Assembly (NCBI RefSeq): GCF_002280785.1
Contig: NZ_NCEQ01000016.1
Coordinates: 1-57,320 of the forward strand
DNA: 57,320 bases
Source of the DNA: Brevundimonas subvibrioides
Lineage (GTDB): Bacteria > Pseudomonadota > Alphaproteobacteria > Caulobacterales > Caulobacteraceae
Direction: 5' to 3'
The first letter of the stretch is position 1. Every line of letters begins with the position of its first letter. A program made the translations under genes and the position numbers. Positions 45,902-54,799 of this stretch are shown here, piece by piece. The notes beneath the pieces are model-generated. The model ran no database searches. It saw only the letters and a program-made list of their open reading frames with translations, and had not been told where the DNA came from.

Positions 45902-48900
45902 ATGCTGATGCGTGTCGTGCTGAGCGCCGTGGTGGCGCTGTCCGTGGCCAGTACGGCTTGGGCCCAGACTGCGGCCCCGCCGGAGCCGGCAATTGCTCCT
46001 GCCGCACCGCTGGCGGACGAGGCCGAGACGCCGGCCTGGGACGTACAGAACCCGCCGGGCCCTGCGCACGACGCGGCCATCGACGTCACCGAAGGCACCT
46101 GGATGGCGCTGGACGTCAGCCCGGACGGCCGCGAGATCGTCTTCGACCTTCTGGGCGACATCTATGTCATGCCGATCGGCGGCGGCGAGGCGCGGGCCAT
46201 CGCATCCGGCGTCGCCTGGGACATGCAGCCGAAATATTCGCCGGACGGGACGAAGATCGCCTTCACTTCCGACCGTGACGGCGGCGACAATATCTGGGTC
46301 ATGAACCGCGACGGATCGAACCCGACGCAGGTGTCGGACGAGAGCTTCCGTCTGCTGAACTCGCCCGACTGGTCGCCGGACGGCGAGTTCATCGTGGCGC
46401 GCAAACACTTCACCTCGTCCCGGTCGCTGGGGGCCGGCGAGATGTGGATGTATCACCGCTCGGGCGGCGGCGGTGTCCAGCTCACCACGCGGCGCACGCA
46501 GCAGAAGGACTCCGGGGAACCCGCCTTCTCGCCGGACGGTCGCTATCTGTACTTCAGCGACGACAACACCGCGGGCGAGGTGTTCGAATATTCCAAGGAC
46601 GTGAACACCGAGATCTATGTGATCCAGCGGCTGGATCGCGAGACGGGCGAGGTCGAGGAGTTCCTGGGCGGGCCGGGCGGATCGATCCGGCCGACGCCGT
46701 CGCCCGACGGCAAGAGTTTGGCCTTCGTCAGGCGCGTTCGCTACCAGTCGACCCTGTTCGTGATGGACATCGAGAGCGGACGCGAGACGGCGATCTATTC
46801 CGGTCTCGACCGCGACCTGCAGGAGACCTGGGCCGTCCACGGCGTCTATCCGGCGATGAGCTGGACGCCCGACAACTCGGCCATCGTCTTCTGGGCCGGC
46901 GGCAAGATCCGCCGCATCGACGTCGCCTCGCGCCAGGTGGCGGACATCCCGTTCCACGTCGCAGACACCCGTCGCGTCGAGGAGGCCGTGCGCTTCCCGG
47001 TCGATGTGGCGCCCGACACCTTCGATGTGAAAATGGTGCGCTGGGCGCGGACGTCGCCGGACGGATCGCGCGTGGTCTATGAGGCCCTGGGCAATCTGTG
47101 GATCAAGGACCTTCCGAACGGCCAGCCGCGTCGCCTGACGCGCCAGTCGGACCATTTCGAGCTCTATCCCGCCTGGTCGCGGGACGGCCGGTCGATCGTC
47201 TACACGACCTGGGACGACGAGGATCTGGGCGCCATCCGCGTGATCCCGGCCGGAGGCGGCGAGAGCCGCGTCGTGACCTCGAATCCGGGCCACTACATCG
47301 AGCCGACCTTCTCACCGGACGGCCGGACCATCGTCTATCGCAAGGTGGCGGACGGCTTCCTGACCTCGGGCCTGTGGAGCCGCGAACCGGGCATCTATCG
47401 CATTCCGGCAGCCGGCGGCGAGGCGACCTTCGTCACCGACAGCGGGAGCGCGCCCCAGTTCGGCGCCTCGAACGACCGCATCTATTTCACCGGCCGGGTG
47501 GAGCGGAACCCGGCGTTGAAGTCGGTCGATCTGGGCGGCCACGACGAGCGGGTGCACCTGACCTCGGAATGGGCGGCGGAGTATGTGCTGTCGCCGGACG
47601 AGCACTGGATCGCCTGGACCGAGCGGTTCAACGCTTTCGTGGCGCCCTTCGCCCGGACCGGCCGGCCGGTGACCTTGTCGTCGGACGGCAAGGCCCTGCC
47701 GCAGACGCGGTTCACGCGAGATGCAGGGGACTGGCTGCACTGGTCGGGCGATAGCCGCCGACTGAGCTGGTCGCTGGGGCCGCAGCTGTTCAGCCGTGAC
47801 CTGAATCAGGGCTTCGCCTTCGTCGAAGGCGCGCCGGCCGAACTGCCGAGGCCGCCGGAAAGCGGCATCAACCTCGGCTTCCAGCAGGTCGCCGATCAGC
47901 CCGAAGGACGCCTGGCCCTGACCGGCGCTCGGATCGTCACCATGAACGGCGATACGGTGATCGAGGACGGTGTCATCGTCACCAACGGCAACCGCATCGA
48001 GGCCATCGGCGCACGCGGCGAGGTGACGATTCCGGCCGGGGCGACGGTCGTGGACGTGACCGGAAAGACCATCATTCCCGGCCTGGTGGACGCCCACTGG
48101 CACGGCTCGATGGGATCGGACGAGATCATCCCGCAGCAGAGCTGGGTGAACTATGCGGCGTTGGGCTTCGGCGTGACGACCATCCACGATCCGTCGAACG
48201 ACTCGTCGGAAATCTTCGCCCATTCCGAGCTGGCCCGCGCCGGCCGGGTGGTCGGGCCGAGGATCTTCTCCACCGGCACGATCCTGTACGGGGCGGCGAC
48301 CCCGATCACGGCGGTGGTCAACAGTCTGGACGACGCCCTGTCGACGCTGCGGCGGATGCAGGCGATCGGGGCCTGGAGCGTGAAGAGCTACAACCAGCCG
48401 CGTCGGGAACAGCGCCAGCAGATCATCGAGGCGGCGCGCCAGCTGGGCATGAACGTCGTGCCGGAAGGCGGGTCCCTGTATCACCACAACATGAGCATGG
48501 TGGTCGACGGCCACACGACGATCGAACACTCGATCCCGCTGGCCAACCTCTACGACGATGTCCACGACCTGTGGAGCCAGTCGGACGTCGCCTATACGCC
48601 GACGCTGATCGTCGCCTATGGCGGCGCCTTCGGCGAGAACTACTGGTACCAGGAGAGCGAGGTCTGGAACCATCCGATCCTGACGCAATATGTGCCGCGC
48701 CGCCTGCTGGACGCCCGCGCCCGACGGCCGGTGACCGCGCCCGAGGGGGAGTGGAACCACATCTCCATCGCGCGCGAAGCCAAACGCCTTCTGGACCTCG
48801 GCGTGATTGTTTCGACCGGCGCCCACGGCCAGCGTGAAGGCCTGGGCATGCACTGGGAGATGTGGATGATGGCCCAGGGCGGGATGACGCCGCTGGAGGC

Positions 48901-49198
48901 GCTGAGAGCCGGCACGCTGAACGGGGCGAGGGCCCTGGGGCTGGATCGGGATGTGGGCTCGCTGCAGGTCGGCAAGCTGGCCGATCTGGTGGTGCTGGAC
49001 TTCAACCCGCTGGAGAACATCCGCAACACCACCTCGATCCGGTACACGCTGGCCAACGGCCGCCTCTACGACGACCACATGAACGAGGTCGGGCTGCGGG
49101 AACGGGCGAGGGCGCCGTTCTGGTTCGAGCGCGAGGGCGACCAGGGCTTCGCGGTCGGCTCCACCCACGCGGAAGGGCACGGCCACAACGGAGACTGA
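45902..49198 (+). CDS. Exported beta-propeller/amidohydrolase fusion
   Basis: A 1098-residue protein with signal peptide MLMRVVLSAVVALSVASTAW (cut near AWAQ). Residues about 75-620 contain many TolB-like PD40 repeats (such as YSPDGTKIAFTSDRDG, FSPDGRTIVYRK) forming one or two propellers. Residues about 680-1080 are an amidohydrolase barrel: metal motif DAHWHG (His732, His734), TIEHSIPL, STGAHGQREG, and the closing GKLADLVVLDFNPLENI. It probably hydrolyses a cyclic amide or peptide-like substrate in the periplasm. Start ATG 45902 has GGGAG at seven bases; ATG 45908 is the alternative. Confidence 0.9.
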   Translation: MLMRVVLSAVVALSVASTAWAQTAAPPEPAIAPAAPLADEAETPAWDVQNPPGPAHDAAIDVTEGTWMALDVSPDGREIVFDLLGDIYVMPIGGGEARAIASGVAWDMQPKYSPDGTKIAFTSDRDGGDNIWVMNRDGSNPTQVSDESFRLLNSPDWSPDGEFIVARKHFTSSRSLGAGEMWMYHRSGGGGVQLTTRRTQQKDSGEPAFSPDGRYLYFSDDNTAGEVFEYSKDVNTEIYVIQRLDRETGEVEEFLGGPGGSIRPTPSPDGKSLAFVRRVRYQSTLFVMDIESGRETAIYSGLDRDLQETWAVHGVYPAMSWTPDNSAIVFWAGGKIRRIDVASRQVADIPFHVADTRRVEEAVRFPVDVAPDTFDVKMVRWARTSPDGSRVVYEALGNLWIKDLPNGQPRRLTRQSDHFELYPAWSRDGRSIVYTTWDDEDLGAIRVIPAGGGESRVVTSNPGHYIEPTFSPDGRTIVYRKVADGFLTSGLWSREPGIYRIPAAGGEATFVTDSGSAPQFGASNDRIYFTGRVERNPALKSVDLGGHDERVHLTSEWAAEYVLSPDEHWIAWTERFNAFVAPFARTGRPVTLSSDGKALPQTRFTRDAGDWLHWSGDSRRLSWSLGPQLFSRDLNQGFAFVEGAPAELPRPPESGINLGFQQVADQPEGRLALTGARIVTMNGDTVIEDGVIVTNGNRIEAIGARGEVTIPAGATVVDVTGKTIIPGLVDAHWHGSMGSDEIIPQQSWVNYAALGFGVTTIHDPSNDSSEIFAHSELARAGRVVGPRIFSTGTILYGAATPITAVVNSLDDALSTLRRMQAIGAWSVKSYNQPRREQRQQIIEAARQLGMNVVPEGGSLYHHNMSMVVDGHTTIEHSIPLANLYDDVHDLWSQSDVAYTPTLIVAYGGAFGENYWYQESEVWNHPILTQYVPRRLLDARARRPVTAPEGEWNHISIAREAKRLLDLGVIVSTGAHGQREGLGMHWEMWMMAQGGMTPLEALRAGTLNGARALGLDRDVGSLQVGKLADLVVLDFNPLENIRNTTSIRYTLANGRLYDDHMNEVGLRERARAPFWFEREGDQGFAVGSTHAEGHGHNGD

Positions 49199-49219
49199 GT
49201 CGCCGCTCTGAGACAGGAT

Positions 49220-49253
49220 CGCCGGTTCCGGTCCGGGAGGATCGGAACCGGCG
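49220..49253 (+). terminator. Hairpin after the amidohydrolase gene
   Basis: Perfect 11-base stem CGCCGGTTCCG / CGGAACCGGCG with a 12-base loop, 22 bases after the stop codon. No T-run follows, so termination may be weak or Rho-assisted. Confidence 0.55.
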
Positions 49254-49630
49254 AGTGGCCTGGAGACAGTGGCCCCACATGAAGGCGACGGTCCCCACGA
49301 CTCCCAGCGCCGCGGCTGCGCCGGGCCGCCGTCCGGAGCCGGTTCGAAGGCGCCTGAGCGACGGCGCGCTCTGATCCGAAGACGGGACTATGTCGGCGTC
49401 CTGCCGCCGACGCTGGACATCGCCGGAGAGCCACTCCTGCACAGATGGGCCCGTCGCTCGCGATCGACTGGGACCCGGAGAAGCGCAAGGACTCCGCCAT
49501 GGTGCGGCGGACCGGCCGGTGCGGCTTGGGCGATTGGCGCAGATCCCCAACCCGGGAAATCTCAGCAGAAAACTCCACCGTCCAGTGATCCGGTTTCAGC
49601 GGGGCGGATCACTGGACACCCATTCCTACC
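49254..49630. other. Noncoding stretch, no supported gene
   Basis: Between the hairpin and the end of maeB. Short frames exist on both strands, one with a piece reading AAALGVVGTVAFMWGHC that could be a membrane segment, but none has a ribosome site or recognisable family. It may hold a decayed gene. Confidence 0.4.
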
Positions 49631-51919
49631 TCAAGACCGGTTGGCCAGAAGGGGGCATTGGTAGGCGGCAAGGGTCGCCAGCGTCAGGATGTTTGAAACC
49701 GAGGCTCCGAGCCTGCAAATCTGAACCGGTTTGCTGAGACCGTATAACAGGGGGCCGATCACTGTGCCCCTTCCCATGGCCTGGACAAGCTTTGTGGAGA
49801 TGGTGGCGGAATGAATGGTCGGCATGATCAGCACGTTGGCGGGCTCGCTCAATCGCTGGAACGGATAGCTGGCCCAAAGACGGTCATCGAGGGCGACATC
49901 CGGCGGCATCTCACCCTCATACTCGAAATCGACCGTCCGCTCGTCCATCAGCGTCACGGCGCGTCGCATGCGCGCCGGCTGCTCGCCGCGCGGATGGCCA
50001 AAGCTCGATGACGAGAGAAACGCGACGCGCGGGGTATGCCCCATGCGACGCACAGCGGCTGCGGCCTGACACGCAATCTCCACCAGGTCTTCCGGCGTGG
50101 GCAGTTCGCAAATCGAAGTGTCAGCGACGAATATCGTACGCCCTCGCTCCAGCAGTACGGAGAGCCCCAGCATGCGGCCCCCCGCTTCGGGGTCGATGGC
50201 TCTTGAGACATCCTCGAGGCACTGATCAAAGTTGCGGGTCACGCCCGTGACGAGCGCGTCGGCGTCGCCAAGCGCCACCATGGCGGCCGCGAAGCTGTTG
50301 CGATCGACATTGACCAGACGCTGGACATCGCGGCGCAGGTAGCCTTCGCGCTGGAGTCGTCCATACAGAAAATCGACGTAGTCGGTGTTTCGCTGAGACA
50401 GTCGGGCGTTGACGATCTGAACGCTTACGCCGACGTCGTCGAAGCCGAGATCGAGCGCATTGGCTCGAATGACATCATCGCGACCCAGGAGGATCGGCGT
50501 CCCCAGACCTTCGGCGCCGAACGCGTATGCCGCCCGGATGACGGCCGGCTCTTCGCCCTCGACGAACACCACCTTCCGTTTGGGGGCGGATTGCACGCTG
50601 GCGGTAATGGTCTGAATAAAGCCGGCCGACGGATCGAGGCGCCGCCGGAGCGAGGCCCGATATTCGTCCATATCCGCGATCGGCCGCCGGGCAACCCCGG
50701 TCGCCATCGCAGCCTCGGCGATAAAGGGCGGCACATACCAGATCAGACGGGGGTCGAAAGGCGATGGAATGATGTAGTCGCGGCCGAATTTCAGCTTCTT
50801 GCCCTGGTAGGCGAGAGCGACTTCGTCCGGCACGTCCTCACGCGCCAACATGGCCAGGGCCCGTGCCGCCGCGATCTTCATCTCGTGATTGATCGCGCTC
50901 GCCTGGACGTCCAGAGCGCCCCGAAAGATGTAGGGAAATCCGAGGATATTGTTGACCTGGTTGGGATAGTCGGACCGGCCTGTGGCGACGATCGCGTCCT
51001 GCCGAACCTCCAGGACCTCCTCCGGCGTGATCTCAGGATCGGGGTTCGCCATCGCAAAGATGACCGGGTTGGCGGCCATGGAAGCGACCATGGCCTGGGT
51101 CAGGACCCCTTTCGCAGAGACGCCGATGAACACGTCGGCCCCGACCAGGGCATCGGCCAGGGTCCGGTGCGGCGTGTCCGTGGCATGGACCGCTTTCCAC
51201 TGGTCCATGCCGTGAGGCCGGCCGCGATAGACGACCCCGTCGATGTCCACCAGGGTGGTGTTCTCGGGCCGGACGCCCAGCGCCTTCATCAGGGTGATGG
51301 AGCCGAGCCCGGCCGCCCCGGCGCCGCACAGGACCAGCTTGACGTCCTCCAGTCGGCGGCCCGTGACCTCGCAGGCGTTGATCAAACCGGCCGAACAGAT
51401 GATGGCCGTGCCGTGCTGATCGTCATGGAAGACAGGGACGTCGAGCAGATCCTGCAACTGCGCCTCGATCCGGAAACAGTCGGGGCTCGAGATATCCTCC
51501 AGATTGATGCCGCCGAAGGTCGCGCCGATGTGGCGGACGACCTCGATGAAGGCGTCGGCGTCCTCGGTGGCGACCTCGATGTCGAAGGCGTCGAGGTCGG
51601 CGAAGCGTTTGAACAGGACCGCCTTTCCCTCCATCACCGGCTTGGAGGCGAGAGCGCCCAGATTGCCCAGGCCGAGGATGGCCGTTCCATTGGAGATCAC
51701 GCCGACCAGGTTGCCCTTGGAGGTGTAGTCGTAGGCGGCGGCAGGGTCCTTCGCGATGGCCAGAACCGGCGCGGCCACGCCGGGCGAATAGGCCAGGCTG
51801 AGATCACGCTGCGTCGCCATCGGCTTGGTCGCATTGACCTCGATCTTGCCGGGTCGTGGGCAACGGTGGAAATCGAGCGCTTCCTGGTCGGCGCGCGCGC
51901 GGCGGTCTTGAGGCGTCAT
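49631..51919 (-). CDS. maeB: NADP-type malic enzyme with phosphotransacetylase-like tail
   Basis: A 762-residue enzyme converting malate to pyruvate and CO2 with reduction of NAD(P). N-terminal malic domain (about 20-155; SLAYSPGVAAPV, FDIEVATEDADAF), NAD-binding domain (about 160-390; DDQHGTAI, VLCGAGAAGLGS, MANPDPEITPEE), and a C-terminal phosphotransacetylase-like domain (about 430-755), which in this class is regulatory, binding acetyl-CoA. ATG start 13 bases after the DUF983 stop, so it is likely the last gene of the DUF983-XRE-DUF983-maeB transcript. Confidence 0.93.
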   Translation of the reverse strand: MTPQDRRARADQEALDFHRCPRPGKIEVNATKPMATQRDLSLAYSPGVAAPVLAIAKDPAAAYDYTSKGNLVGVISNGTAILGLGNLGALASKPVMEGKAVLFKRFADLDAFDIEVATEDADAFIEVVRHIGATFGGINLEDISSPDCFRIEAQLQDLLDVPVFHDDQHGTAIICSAGLINACEVTGRRLEDVKLVLCGAGAAGLGSITLMKALGVRPENTTLVDIDGVVYRGRPHGMDQWKAVHATDTPHRTLADALVGADVFIGVSAKGVLTQAMVASMAANPVIFAMANPDPEITPEEVLEVRQDAIVATGRSDYPNQVNNILGFPYIFRGALDVQASAINHEMKIAAARALAMLAREDVPDEVALAYQGKKLKFGRDYIIPSPFDPRLIWYVPPFIAEAAMATGVARRPIADMDEYRASLRRRLDPSAGFIQTITASVQSAPKRKVVFVEGEEPAVIRAAYAFGAEGLGTPILLGRDDVIRANALDLGFDDVGVSVQIVNARLSQRNTDYVDFLYGRLQREGYLRRDVQRLVNVDRNSFAAAMVALGDADALVTGVTRNFDQCLEDVSRAIDPEAGGRMLGLSVLLERGRTIFVADTSICELPTPEDLVEIACQAAAAVRRMGHTPRVAFLSSSSFGHPRGEQPARMRRAVTLMDERTVDFEYEGEMPPDVALDDRLWASYPFQRLSEPANVLIMPTIHSATISTKLVQAMGRGTVIGPLLYGLSKPVQICRLGASVSNILTLATLAAYQCPLLANRS

Positions 51920-51932
51920 GGCGGGGACTCTT

Positions 51933-52304
51933 TCAGGGGGCGGGCTTGGCCACGCCCCAAAGAACGCCGACCACGGCGCCCTTAACGATCGGCAACATGA
52001 ACAGCATCAGGGCGGTCAGGCCGGGCAGCAGAACGGCAAGCACGAGCCCGGGCGGCCAGGTGAAGATGACGTGGAAGGCCAGCAACGGACCGACCACCAG
52101 ATGTCCGACGATCAGGATGGTGAAATACGGTGGTGCGTCGTCGGCAGGATACTGGCCGTTGTCATGACCACAGATCTCGCAGATCGGCCGGATCTTCAGG
52201 TACGCTCTGAAAAGCCGGCCCTTCCCGCAGTTTGGGCATTGCCCCCGAGCCCCGCGCTTGAGGCCGGCGAAGGGGCTGCGTCTGACTGGCGCGTCATCGG
52301 TCAT
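51933..52304 (-). CDS. DUF983 zinc-ribbon membrane protein, copy 2
   Basis: A 123-residue protein. N-terminal zinc-ribbon pattern CPNCGKGRLF ... CEICG, then two membrane helices (about 55-77 and 83-110). ATG start overlaps the XRE stop (ATGA). Paralogue of 52724-53095, which has CPRCG ... CTVCG. Function of DUF983 is unknown. Confidence 0.85.
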   Translation of the reverse strand: MTDDAPVRRSPFAGLKRGARGQCPNCGKGRLFRAYLKIRPICEICGHDNGQYPADDAPPYFTILIVGHLVVGPLLAFHVIFTWPPGLVLAVLLPGLTALMLFMLPIVKGAVVGVLWGVAKPAP

Positions 52305-52666
52305 GCTAGCCGTTCCGGCGAGCAGGCCCCGCAACCCGCACTCTCGGCGGACTCGGGAGCGTCCACAGACGCCAGGGAAGTGTTGGTTGATGATCGCGTG
52401 TCGGGCAGGGCTTTCTGGTTGCGCAGGATCAGACGCACCCCGATGCCTCGCCCGGCGCTCGGAGACCCGTCGGCTATCAGTTCGACACCCGCGATGGCGA
52501 AGGCTTGCAACACCTTCTCCAGGCTGTCGACGATGACCCTTACGGACCCCTCGGATCGCTCCATCCGCTGGACCGTCGGGAGCGACAGGCCCGCAAGACT
52601 GGCGAGTTGTTTCTGGTCGATGCCGAGGAGGGCCCGGGCCGCACGAACCTGACTCCCCGAAATCAT
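52301..52666 (-). CDS. Mini-XRE regulator with C-terminal tail
   Basis: A 121-residue protein. Residues 1-65 form an XRE-type helix-turn-helix (ISGSQVRAARALLGIDQKQL, LSLPTVQRMERSEG, VDSLEKVLQAF). It is about 60 percent identical by eye to the 83-residue protein at 53817-54068 over the shared part, but has an extra 40-residue tail with two Cys (GCGACSPERLA). It lies between two DUF983 genes on one transcript and overlaps the second (ATGA). Likely regulates the shared box TGATRT-N5-AYATCA. Confidence 0.85.
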   Translation of the reverse strand: MISGSQVRAARALLGIDQKQLASLAGLSLPTVQRMERSEGSVRVIVDSLEKVLQAFAIAGVELIADGSPSAGRGIGVRLILRNQKALPDTRSSTNTSLASVDAPESAESAGCGACSPERLA

Positions 52667-52723
52667 TGGTCCGGACTCCAGCGACGGTCCGGATGGCGAA
52701 AGGACAGGCTGTCTGTCCGGGCG

Positions 52724-53095
52724 TCAGACATCCCCGGTCTCGTCGTTCTGCGCCTGGGAGGCGGCATTCTGGAATTGAAGCGCGATCATGATGGCCTTGA
52801 ACGGCCTCAGCGCGCCCAGGCTGAGGATCGCCATCATGGGCAGCCAGAAAACGAGTTCCAGCCAGGCAGGAGGGTGAAACGTCATCTCGGTGAACAATAA
52901 CCCGAAGCAGCCGATCGCGCCGACGCTCAGGAGGATGAAAACGACGGGCCCATCGCCAGGATCAGCCTTGGCGAGGTCGAGTCCACAGACGGTGCAGTTT
53001 GGCCGTATCGTCAGGAATCCGGAGAAGATCGCTCCTGTTCCACACCGCGGGCACCTGCACCTCGCTCCCGCGAAAAAAGGATTGGGACTCTTCAC
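52724..53095 (-). CDS. DUF983 zinc-ribbon membrane protein, copy 1
   Basis: A 123-residue protein with CRCPRCGTGAIF ... CTVCGLDL and two membrane helices (about 50-70 and 78-100). GTG start at 53095 has GGAG eight bases upstream. It is the first gene behind promoter P1 (box at 53158-53174), followed by the XRE, second DUF983 and maeB. Confidence 0.84.
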   Translation of the reverse strand: MKSPNPFFAGARCRCPRCGTGAIFSGFLTIRPNCTVCGLDLAKADPGDGPVVFILLSVGAIGCFGLLFTEMTFHPPAWLELVFWLPMMAILSLGALRPFKAIMIALQFQNAASQAQNDETGDV

Positions 53096-53150
53096 GACAG
53101 ACGCTCCACACCGGAAGGCGGTTTGATCCCGCGAGGAGACATATGTGCCT

Positions 53151-53174
53151 CTTATAGTGATGTTTCAAGCATCA
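53151..53174 (-). promoter_or_regulatory. Promoter P1 with TGATRT box
   Basis: Minus strand: TGATGC-TTGAA-ACATCA (53174-53158), one spacer base, then the -10 TATAAG (53156-53151). Drives DUF983-XRE-DUF983-maeB. A further related half-spaced copy TGATAT-TTT-ACATCA lies at 53179-53193. Same box plus -10 order as at 53786 and 54800. Confidence 0.62.
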
Positions 53175-53335
53175 ATAATGATATTTTACATCAATTTTTC
53201 CGATGGCGCCGGACGTTCTCCGGCCCGGGAGCGAGACTGACCCGGAGCGCGCTTGCACCTCGTGAGGCTGGGGGTCTAAACATCAGGATCGATATCGAGG
53301 ATATCGCCTTTCGTATCTCTCATGAGGATGTCATC

Positions 53336-53776
53336 GTGGAAATCACGCGCCGGCTGATGGACATGAAGCAGGCAGTGAAACTGCTGGCCGACGAACTGCT
53401 GTTCGAGGGCTATGCCGTGTCTCGCGACTATGGGTCAGTCTGCCGACCCGGGCTGGCGCTTGTCACAAACTGGCGGATCATCTTCCTCGACCCGGACACC
53501 GGCCTGTCCGCAATCCCCATTTCACGCGAAGTCGAGGTCGAGCGCTCCACGCCGACGACTTTGATCATCACGGCCTGGCACGACCGCATGGTTCTGAATT
53601 TTGATGGTCCCTCGGCGCTGGAATCCGTCAAGAGCCTTTTGAAGCAGGCCCCGGGGTGGGCCAGCGCCGGTCTCGACATGTCGAGGACGGGCATCGGCCG
53701 GAGGAGTCATGAATGGAGAGATCTGGTCATCGACGGCGGCGTGACGGTGCGATCCGCGTCTGCCCGGCCGGCATGA
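53336..53776 (+). CDS. Small PH-like-domain hypothetical protein
   Basis: About 146 residues from GTG 53336, which has GAGGA seven bases upstream; the frame stays open to 53123, so the start is unsure, ATG 53357 being another choice. The middle (GLALVTNWRIIFLDPDTG then LIITAWHDRMVLNFDGPSAL) resembles bacterial PH-like (bPH/YokE) beta domains. No signal or membrane segment. It is divergent from P1 and ends 41 bases before the mini-XRE gene. Weakly supported family call. Confidence 0.6.
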   Translation: MEITRRLMDMKQAVKLLADELLFEGYAVSRDYGSVCRPGLALVTNWRIIFLDPDTGLSAIPISREVEVERSTPTTLIITAWHDRMVLNFDGPSALESVKSLLKQAPGWASAGLDMSRTGIGRRSHEWRDLVIDGGVTVRSASARPA

Positions 53777-53785
53777 TCCGGTTGA

Positions 53786-53809
53786 TGATGTTCCACACAT
53801 CATTATAGA
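53786..53809 (+). promoter_or_regulatory. Promoter P2 with perfect TGATRT box
   Basis: TGATGT-TCCAC-ACATCA (53786-53802, perfect arms, seven with the flanking A/T), one base, then -10 TATAGA (53804-53809). Transcription should begin near 53815, almost at the ATG of the mini-XRE gene (53817), so the mRNA may be leaderless. The box would let the regulator control its own gene. Confidence 0.65.
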
Positions 53810-53816
53810 CCGACCC

Positions 53817-54068
53817 ATGATCACAGGTTCTCAGATGAAGGCCGCCCGCGCGCTTCTCGGTATCGACCAGAAGGAACTGGCGCGCCTGGCGCAACTGTCG
53901 CTCCCGACAATTCAGCGCATGGAGGCGAGCACGGGTGTCGTGCGGGCTGTTGTCGACAGTCTGGAGAAGGTGATCAATGCGCTGAACGAGGCCGGGGTGG
54001 AGTTGATTGCGCCTGGAGGACGGAGCGAAGGTTCCGGGCGAGGCGTGCGACTTCTGGAACGTGATTAG
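53817..54068 (+). CDS. Mini-XRE regulator, minimal form
   Basis: An 83-residue protein that is almost only an XRE helix-turn-helix (TGSQMKAARALLGIDQKELA, LSLPTIQRMEAS) plus a short beta tail ELIAPGG ... GRGVRLLERD. No ribosome site precedes the ATG, in keeping with a leaderless transcript from P2. Paralogue of 52301-52666. Its last 95 bases overlap antisense the end of the methyltransferase gene. Confidence 0.85.
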   Translation: MITGSQMKAARALLGIDQKELARLAQLSLPTIQRMEASTGVVRAVVDSLEKVINALNEAGVELIAPGGRSEGSGRGVRLLERD

Positions 54069-54744
54069 CCGATGGCGATCCCAGGCCTGACGGGGACCCG
54101 CCGACCGTGGGCGACGGGGGGGTGATGTCGGCACGGCAAACCACCAGAGTATTGCCGATGTCCATATCCAGGACCGGGACGACCTTAGGCACGAATCCGG
54201 CGACACGCATGATCCGTCTGATGACATAGACGGGCCAGGCGTTCTGACTGTCGGCTACATTCCAGACCACGACGCCCCCGGGCGCAACGGCTCGCCGCAA
54301 GGCCTCGCCGACCTCGGCGGCGAACATGGAGTCGGGAATCTCGGTCCCACGGAAGATGTCCACGGCCACGGCATCCCAGCGACGCGTGTTCGAACGCAGG
54401 AAATCGACCGCGTCGGCGCATATGCACTCGACCTCGTCGGGCATATGAAACCAGTTCCGGGCGATCTCGAAAACCGTCGCGCGGTTGTCGATCGCCGTGA
54501 CCGCCCGTCCTGCCCGGCTGAAGCGAGTGGCCAGAGCGCCGCCGGCGGTTCCGAGAAGCAGCAGGTTCGATGCACCGGTCATCTGCCGCTCCATTGCGGC
54601 GATGTAGCCAAGACGGTTCTCGCCGTTGACGTCGACCTCCGTATAAAGGGCTGGACCATCGAAATAGCGGCGGGCGCCATCCCTCAGTGATTCCGTAATG
54701 CGGATTGAATGCCCGCCATCGTTGACCTCGTGGACCACGATCAT
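53974..54744 (-). CDS. Spermidine synthase-like SAM-dependent methyltransferase-fold protein
   Basis: About 256 residues from ATG 54744 (beginning MIVVHEVNDGGHSIRI); a longer start at 54795 is possible. The core LLLLGTAGGALATRF, AVTAIDNRATVFEIARNWF and WDAVAVDIFRGTEIPDSMF is the nucleotide-binding fold of spermidine synthase-like proteins. Whether it makes polyamines is unclear. The C-terminal 35 residues run antisense into the mini-XRE gene; no earlier stop exists. Confidence 0.78.
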   Translation of the reverse strand: MIVVHEVNDGGHSIRITESLRDGARRYFDGPALYTEVDVNGENRLGYIAAMERQMTGASNLLLLGTAGGALATRFSRAGRAVTAIDNRATVFEIARNWFHMPDEVECICADAVDFLRSNTRRWDAVAVDIFRGTEIPDSMFAAEVGEALRRAVAPGGVVVWNVADSQNAWPVYVIRRIMRVAGFVPKVVPVLDMDIGNTLVVCRADITPPSPTVGGSPSGLGSPSANHVPEVARLARNLRSVLQAQSTPPRPRSAH

Positions 54745-54799
54745 GTGCGTCAATCTCCAGCCATTTGCGCATTGACCTTGCAGGGACAGCGCCATGTTA

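Noticed and set aside
47312..49186. 624-codon frame opposite the amidohydrolase
   Set aside because: Shadow frame with compositional bias; the plus-strand protein has signal peptide, propeller repeats and metal motif.
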